The notes under the pieces were generated by a model. That model did not search any database. It was not told the DNA's origin and saw only the letters and a program-made list of their open reading frames with translations. A stretch of 64,000 bases of DNA from Codonopsis lanceolata (taxonomy: Eukaryota > Streptophyta > Magnoliopsida > Asterales > Campanulaceae), in the NCBI GenBank assembly GCA_013146195.2, contig CM028383.1, positions 16,019,642 to 16,083,641 of the forward strand, read 5' to 3'. Positions 58,951 to 64,000 of the stretch are shown piece by piece (positions within the stretch are counted from its first letter, which is position 1; every line of letters starts with the position of its first letter). A program made the translations under genes and the position numbers.

Positions 58951-60143
58951 ACTGAAGGGACTCAGCCCGACACCTCCTCATCCCTTGTCAATAGGGCCCA
59001 CTTCCATCATATTTGCTGAGTTGAACATCTCAGCACGTCACCAAATTATTCCAAGGATGTCATACATAACTCAACAGTCAAGTGATCTCTGAAAAACTAA
59101 TTGCCTTAAGTCGGCTTCAGTAGACTTCTCACTTCATTGAAGATCCCTCATTCAATCTCGTCCTACAAACAAATTATCGATGAGGTGCAAAAGTCCACGG
59201 AGCAATTGAAAGGTTGCAACTTCTGTCAGAAAGACTGTCACACGCAACCTTGCCAGACCGGCCACATTGACATGTCTATTCAGTATGGGCCAACCATCCC
59301 GGTAGGGCGTCAGAGAGAAATGATAATTTCTCCCTCATAACCACCTTCAGGTATAAATAAGAGACATTCCCTACATTTAAAAGATAAGTCTGTTTGAATA
59401 TCCTATTGCACCTTATCACATTGACTCCGGTTGGAACTAAGAACCATAACTATTCTCTCTTACATTTACTACATATCTTCCACCGGAAATTTCACTCTAT
59501 CACCAGAGGGTTTGAGTCAGGAAACCCCCGACTCCTTAACGGTGTTTGTTCATCTTTGCCAGATTCTCAGCTGCCATTCCAGTCTAGTAATCCACGTCAC
59601 CAGCTTTACTTCTTACCTGGACAATACGATAAGGTCACCACTACTTTGGCGTGATTAGTTTCGTTCCGTTGTCGCGAAATTCTATAAGTTCATTAATCAC
59701 ACTTTGTCCTTAACAAAACAAAGATGATAAAATCCAAGAGACAAGCCTCTAAAAATGTTACGCATGTCGCGTCGACTCTCCTAGAAAACGAGCCCATCGG
59801 ACATGACAAGGGAGTATGTGACAAAGGATCTGTCCTCTCCGCGAGACAGGACTCTGCCACCCTAGCACTCAAATTATCGGTAAGGGCTCAAATTAGATTG
59901 ACATTAGCCAGGCGAATATGTAATGACAAAGACAAAGTACTTGTGGAAGGTGAATTTAGGGATGGTCATTTCACGGATGTCAAGTCTTCAAGAGCCGATA
60001 GAGAAGGAGAACCACCCATGAAGAAGTCGAAAGACCCCATGACCCAAGAGCAAGTAGACAAAGAGTATGCTTATTGGACGCACCAACGAGCCCTCCTCAC
60101 CAAAATACAGGAGGCCGAAGCCATGATGCACGAGCTACGGTAG
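58951..60143 (+). mobile_element. Ty3/gypsy-like LTR end and gag-like fragment
   Basis: A GC-richer tract has a TATA-like GGTATAAATAAGAG at about 59351. TTTGGCG, then CGTTGTCGCGAAATTC near 59647-59680, resembles a broken TGGCGCCGTTGCCGGGGA primer-site region of gypsy elements. A 139-codon frame (59724-60143) follows: MIKSKRQASKNVTHVAST, charged, with KKSKDPMTQEQVDKEYAYW near its end. This is like the variable N-terminal gag region. The left LTR boundary and the rest of the element are not found. Confidence 0.45.
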
Positions 60144-61300
60144 GTGGCCAGGACCCCATAGTCAACACCAATAATCAATGTTCATAGGACGCAACCAGTT
60201 AGCTCAAACTCAGTCTGGCAATGGATAGAAACAACAAAACTGAAGTAGGCAGGTAGGTTTACAACAAACGTAAAATCGAGACTCGACGAGAGAGTTGTCA
60301 CTAATTGTTTAAGGTTGAGCGTCCATTCATGTTTACAATTCCCCTCGAGACAGAGAATCAACCAGCTTTCATTGAGGAGTGAGAGTCTCAGCCACGGGCA
60401 CAGACCTCAACAAACAAAGGTCATTCCAAAGCACCTCGCTCCTCATTCCAGCTAACAAAAGAGCCTCGACAAAGATCCCCGATGGGAGCACCGATCGAGG
60501 AACAGTTAGAGGAGGCGTAAGTCATGACTCAAGTGGTTACAACGATAAGCTTATAATTTTCCTTTTATTTTCATTATTTTCTGTAATTTTATTGATTAGT
60601 TTGCGCTTTGGTTAATGATTAATTGTATTTGAGATCCTATTTTTATGTATTTTGTGCTTCATGTAGGTATCTCAAAGATATTCAAGGTTTTAATGCTCAA
60701 TACGTGCAAATCGATGTAATTCTGGGCTTTAATATTGAGTTTTGATACTTGTCGTTAAGTTTGTCAAGTACTCCAAGGCAAAGTAGGCCTAATGGAGGTC
60801 AACGGAGCTAATAGCAGAGCTATTTGCAAAGCTTGGGTAGGGAAGGACTTCACCAGCAGTTCTATAAATTCAAGGGGCGCCGGGGTAACATGTAAAAGTC
60901 CAAGGGAGGCCGGCATCAACTCTGGATTCCCCTTGCCCTTATGCGTTGTCGACTACCTAGAGGCACCACGTCATTCTCTCCACTAAAGTATGACTCGCGT
61001 CCCTGCTCATAGATCTAAAGCCTGCCCGGCCCAATCCAGTCCACTTGCCCGTTTCTCTGCCTGTCTCCCTCACTCATGCCGCCTCATTTCTCACCTGGGT
61101 AACCCTCTCCCCTACCGTGACCCAACTCCCCATTTCCTTCCCCAAATTGCCTCGACACCTCCAGTCTTCTCCCAAAATTACCCCTGGCTGTTGGAGACCT
61201 CCTTGCCCTTTTTCATATACCTCACTATGGGTGCCCCGGAGTACGCCCTTGGATACGGGTGCGCGGCGTGCGGTGCGGACACCACGCTTTCCATTTCACC
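60144..61300. other. TE-derived DNA, family unsure
   Basis: It contains text resembling retroelement LTRs (GGCCTAATGGAGGTCAACGG at about 60786, also seen near 23150) and a C-rich stretch at 61020-61200. Overlapping frames there are composition artefacts. Confidence 0.35.
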
Positions 61301-61304
61301 CTCC

Positions 61305-61730
61305 CTTGTCTAGGGGAGGACGAAATTAAAAATGCGGAAAGGGTGCTGTCAAGAAGCGCGTTGAATACACCTCGATCACTTCAGTGAGTTTTTTGTCCGT
61401 TATGGGAGCTATGAGTTTTCTGTATCAGGTTATCCCTTTTTTAGGGGATAACATGATGCAGGAAAACATCACCCATTCATTTGCATCTTCCCTTGTGTAG
61501 GCGAAAATGGAAAGTGCAAGAAAGGATGTTGCGGGCCTCACTACAGACTTTATAAAAATTGCCTTAAGACCTATTTCGGATCATTATGAGTACTTTGGGT
61601 TTTCTATATCAAGTTATCCCTTTTTTAGGGGATACCAGGATATAGGAATACATCACCCTTTCATTCACATTCTCCTTTTTCTAGGGGAAAACGGAAAATA
61701 ATAAGAAAGGATGTTGCGAGGCCTCACTGT
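61305..61730. repeat. ~190-bp tandem repeat, two full units plus ends
   Basis: Landmarks GTTATCCCTTTTTTAGGGGAT (at about 61430 and 61612), CATCACCC..TTCATT and CTAGGGGA..ACG recur with ~183-190-bp spacing. AAAGGATGTTGCG..GGCCTCACT occurs at about 61522 and 61706. This is probably the untranslated region of the adjoining gypsy element. Confidence 0.75.
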
Positions 61731-61734
61731 GATC

Positions 61735-62976
61735 CAAAATTTTTTGACAGAGTCGCTATCTTTATTTTAAGGAGAAAATAAAGAAAAAACCAAAAATAAA
61801 ACCAGAGAATGCAAAAAACGAGTTCGGAGGCTAAGTTACGAGTTGGGAAGGTGCTAGGCACCCAACTGGCCCTTTCGGTCTCAAAAAACAGTTTTTGGCT
61901 AAAGTATGCTTATTGTTATATGTATCTAGCAAATAAATAAAGCATTAAAGAGAGATAGAAGAAAACAAATACATCCATATTTATATTATTTACGGACTTG
62001 CAGCCACTTCCTTCCAATAATTTACAAATATACTTAAAAATATTTGGCCATAATAATAGCTTCTTTTAATGTTATTTTCTAAATAAATCTGGCAGCACAA
62101 CGACTTATATTTTTACATTGGGACGGATGGAAAATAGTTTTTTTATATAATAAACCCTTAAAGGCTCACCTTTAAGAGCGTTGGTGTGCTCGCTCTGTCC
62201 TTCCGGGAGAGGGAGTCTTTTTTTGCTGCTGCTGCGGTTCGGGTAGGGTGACTGCTTCCGAAGGTTGCTTCTGGGCACCGTCAAATAGGCGGAGCAACTG
62301 ATTGCGTTTTTGCTACTGGCGGAAATCGGGCAGAACAACTACTTGTTTCTGACAGATTTGACATTTTTACTCGGGCAGAGCAACTGCTCTTTCCGAGATT
62401 TTTGGACCGGGGAAATAGGGTGGAAACCTAGCTGGAGGGCTAAGGCTCACTTTAACCAGTTGGTGTTGCGTTTGGATGAGTTTTGGCAAAGCTTCGAGGC
62501 TTTATAGGAGGGGGCACTCACTATCTCACGATCGCTCACTATTCTCACGGCGTAACAACAACGCAGAGAGTTTCTGTGTGCTTTCGATTGTGCTGAAAGA
62601 GAAGCCGAGGCCTTCTATTTATAGGCTGAGTGAGGGACATCGCGGTCATTACTTTTCCTTCTTTGTGCTGCTTTTGCTTGTACCGCGTGCTGCAGGATTT
62701 GTGCAATACGTTAAGTTTGGGCACACTGTAGCACTTTGGGCGCCGAAACCACCCATTTTGGTCACCGCGCCAAGGTCCTTTTTAGGCCGCGCCAACCCTC
62801 CAAAATTCAGCCACTTTTGACATTTTTAGCCCCTACATTTTACTGTTTTGCGCATTTTGCTTTATCTTTTGCATTTTTAAACCCACCTGTAACTTGACAT
62901 TTGTTAAGTTTTAACAGGTCTTGATATCGCATGTCAATATTACGTACCATGGGTGTACGAAATTGGGGTGTCTACA
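61735..62976 (-). mobile_element. Ty3/gypsy Tat/Ogre-like LTR
   Basis: On the minus strand it begins TGTAGACACCCCAATTTCG at 62976. It ends with the family-typical text GGGTGCCTAGCACCTTCCC, AAAACTCG-like, TTTATTTTCTCCTTAAAATAAA and GCGACTCTGTCA near 61750. A TATTTATAGG motif lies at about 62608. Only one LTR is visible in the window. Frames within it are not genes. Confidence 0.55.
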
Positions 62977-63446
62977 CTCACAGCTAACCATTTTGAAAAG
63001 GGCCTCCATTTTTTAGGGTAGCAGCCCTAAAGCTTGCTCAAAACCATTTATCCACCTTTCCCCTCATATTAAAATGCATCAATTTTGAAGGCTTGGAGCA
63101 TCAAATCAAAGTTTCAAAAGAGCAAGATTAAGTAAAGTCAAACAAGAATTGTAACTTTAATTGGTTTAATTCTTCCACTTTGCTATTTATTTTTATTATT
63201 GTAATTTTTGGGAAAACTTTGCATGTATCTTGATATCTTGATGATGAGCTAAATATATTTTTGGATTGTGATTATTGTCTATGTTGAATGTGATGGTTTA
63301 ATTTAATTTTTCTTTATATGAAGTATTACGCATATTTTTTTGGTTATTCTCATTGTGTTCTTAATGCTTTTAATGAAGTCATGAATCATTAAATGAACCC
63401 TAGAATGATAGGATACGATCATACGAAGCGAAATCCCTTCTTATTA
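62977..63446. other. Intergenic or retroelement-derived
   Basis: Text such as TTGATGATGAGCTAAAT and AATCATTAAATGAACCCTAG is typical of plant retroelement UTRs, but no boundary or coding domain is visible. Confidence 0.3.
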
Positions 63447-63627
63447 CTCCATCAGTCCCTAAATTATCGTCTTCCTTTCCTTTTTCATCTGTCCCAAAAT
63501 AATTGTCGAGTTTGAAACTTACCTTTTCAAAACATCACTTTTAAACTAATATAAATAATCAAGTCAATTGTTTTTTCTTAATCCATGCGCCGAGTCAACT
63601 AGGACGATAATTTAGGGACGAAGGGAG
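63447..63627. mobile_element. Stowaway MITE, copy 4 (deletion derivative)
   Basis: Same orientation as copy 1 (CTCCATCAGTCCCTAAAT ... TTTAGGGACGAAGGGAG, TA flanks). It lacks ~75 internal bp: AACATCACTTTTA joins directly to AACTAATATAAATAATC, which in copy 1 lie far apart. Confidence 0.88.
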
Positions 63628-63629
63628 TA

Positions 63630-64000
63630 TTTTAAAAATCGTGATAATTGTTTACGTCTCTAAAGCACACCAATTGTCGAAGGCTGCAGATAGTCATTGG
63701 GTGCTTAATCTACCACGCGACTATTGACACGAACCGACCTCAAATCTCTATATGAAATTTGGGTCATGCGTGTAACAACAAAACAAAACACATTAGTTCA
63801 AAATAAAACATGTGCAAATCCCTTGCTAAAAGTGGGCTAAACAAAAACCTGACTAAAACACAATAATCCCTACTATGATAATAGAAACACCACGGCTCTA
63901 AAAAGGCCGAGAAAACAAAATAACAAAGTCAACGAGCCATTGCCTAGACTACATCAGGCTCTAAAGCCAACCAACACTACATTATCATATACAAGCACGA
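63630..64000. other. Intergenic, no gene recognised
   Basis: No coding, RNA or repeat signature seen up to the window edge. Confidence 0.45.

Noticed and set aside
61045..61329. Overlapping ~100-codon frames in the C-rich tract
   Set aside because: Both frames are open because of base composition; neither shows a domain motif.

Overview
The window is AT-rich nuclear DNA of a flowering plant, almost certainly a eudicot. The evidence is an intronless plant-type exportin-2 gene, a 13-exon auxin response factor with typical GT-AG plant introns, Ty1/copia, Ty3/gypsy, Helitron, MULE, hAT and Stowaway elements, and long (TA)n arrays. There is no sign of bacterial or organellar organisation. I cannot name the species.

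Layout: 0.6-0.9 kb holds a cis-prenyltransferase fragment with an in-frame stop. The intact exportin-2 (CAS) gene lies at 1.35-4.25 kb, behind a promoter with site II-like and telo-box motifs. From 4.3 to 11.5 kb there is intergenic DNA with Stowaway-type MITEs, a (TA)n array and a 210-bp tandem dimer. A decayed Ty1/copia element on the minus strand fills 11.56-16.04 kb. From 16 to 33.5 kb there is no gene: it holds MITEs, a solo LTR with a perfect 5-bp duplication, tandem Helitron helicase remnants, a small palindrome array and a hAT-like element around a (TA)n tract.

A MULE with ~300-bp inverted repeats and a perfect 9-bp target duplication (33.48-35.23 kb) carries a broken zf-GRF fragment. 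It sits about 570 bp upstream of the second intact gene, a clade-B (ARF9/18-like) auxin response factor at 35.80-40.08 kb. That protein is predicted at 644 aa, with B3, auxin-response, RLFGIDL repression and PB1 regions. One intron appears to be GC-AG.

From 40 kb to the end the DNA is repeat dominated. At 45.35-47.72 kb is a 2.4-kb LTR retroelement with both LTRs, a Met-tRNA primer site, a polypurine tract and a perfect 5-bp duplication. In place of gag-pol it carries a 321-codon open frame joining a UDP-apiose/xylose synthase N-terminus, an unidentified fragment and a PPR-protein fragment. At 50.35-51.57 kb is a Pack-MULE with a DUF295-type (F-box associated) fragment. From 52.1 to 58.5 kb lies a cluster of related TIR elements with degenerate RING-H2 and coiled-coil fragments and many GATGC-containing repeats. 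The last 5 kb holds Ty3/gypsy-like LTR and gag-like remnants and a final Stowaway copy.

The two intact genes (nuclear export of importin-alpha; auxin-dependent transcriptional repression) have no evident functional link. The most unusual material is the gene-capturing elements: three different transposon types in one 25-kb stretch each carry pieces of host genes.
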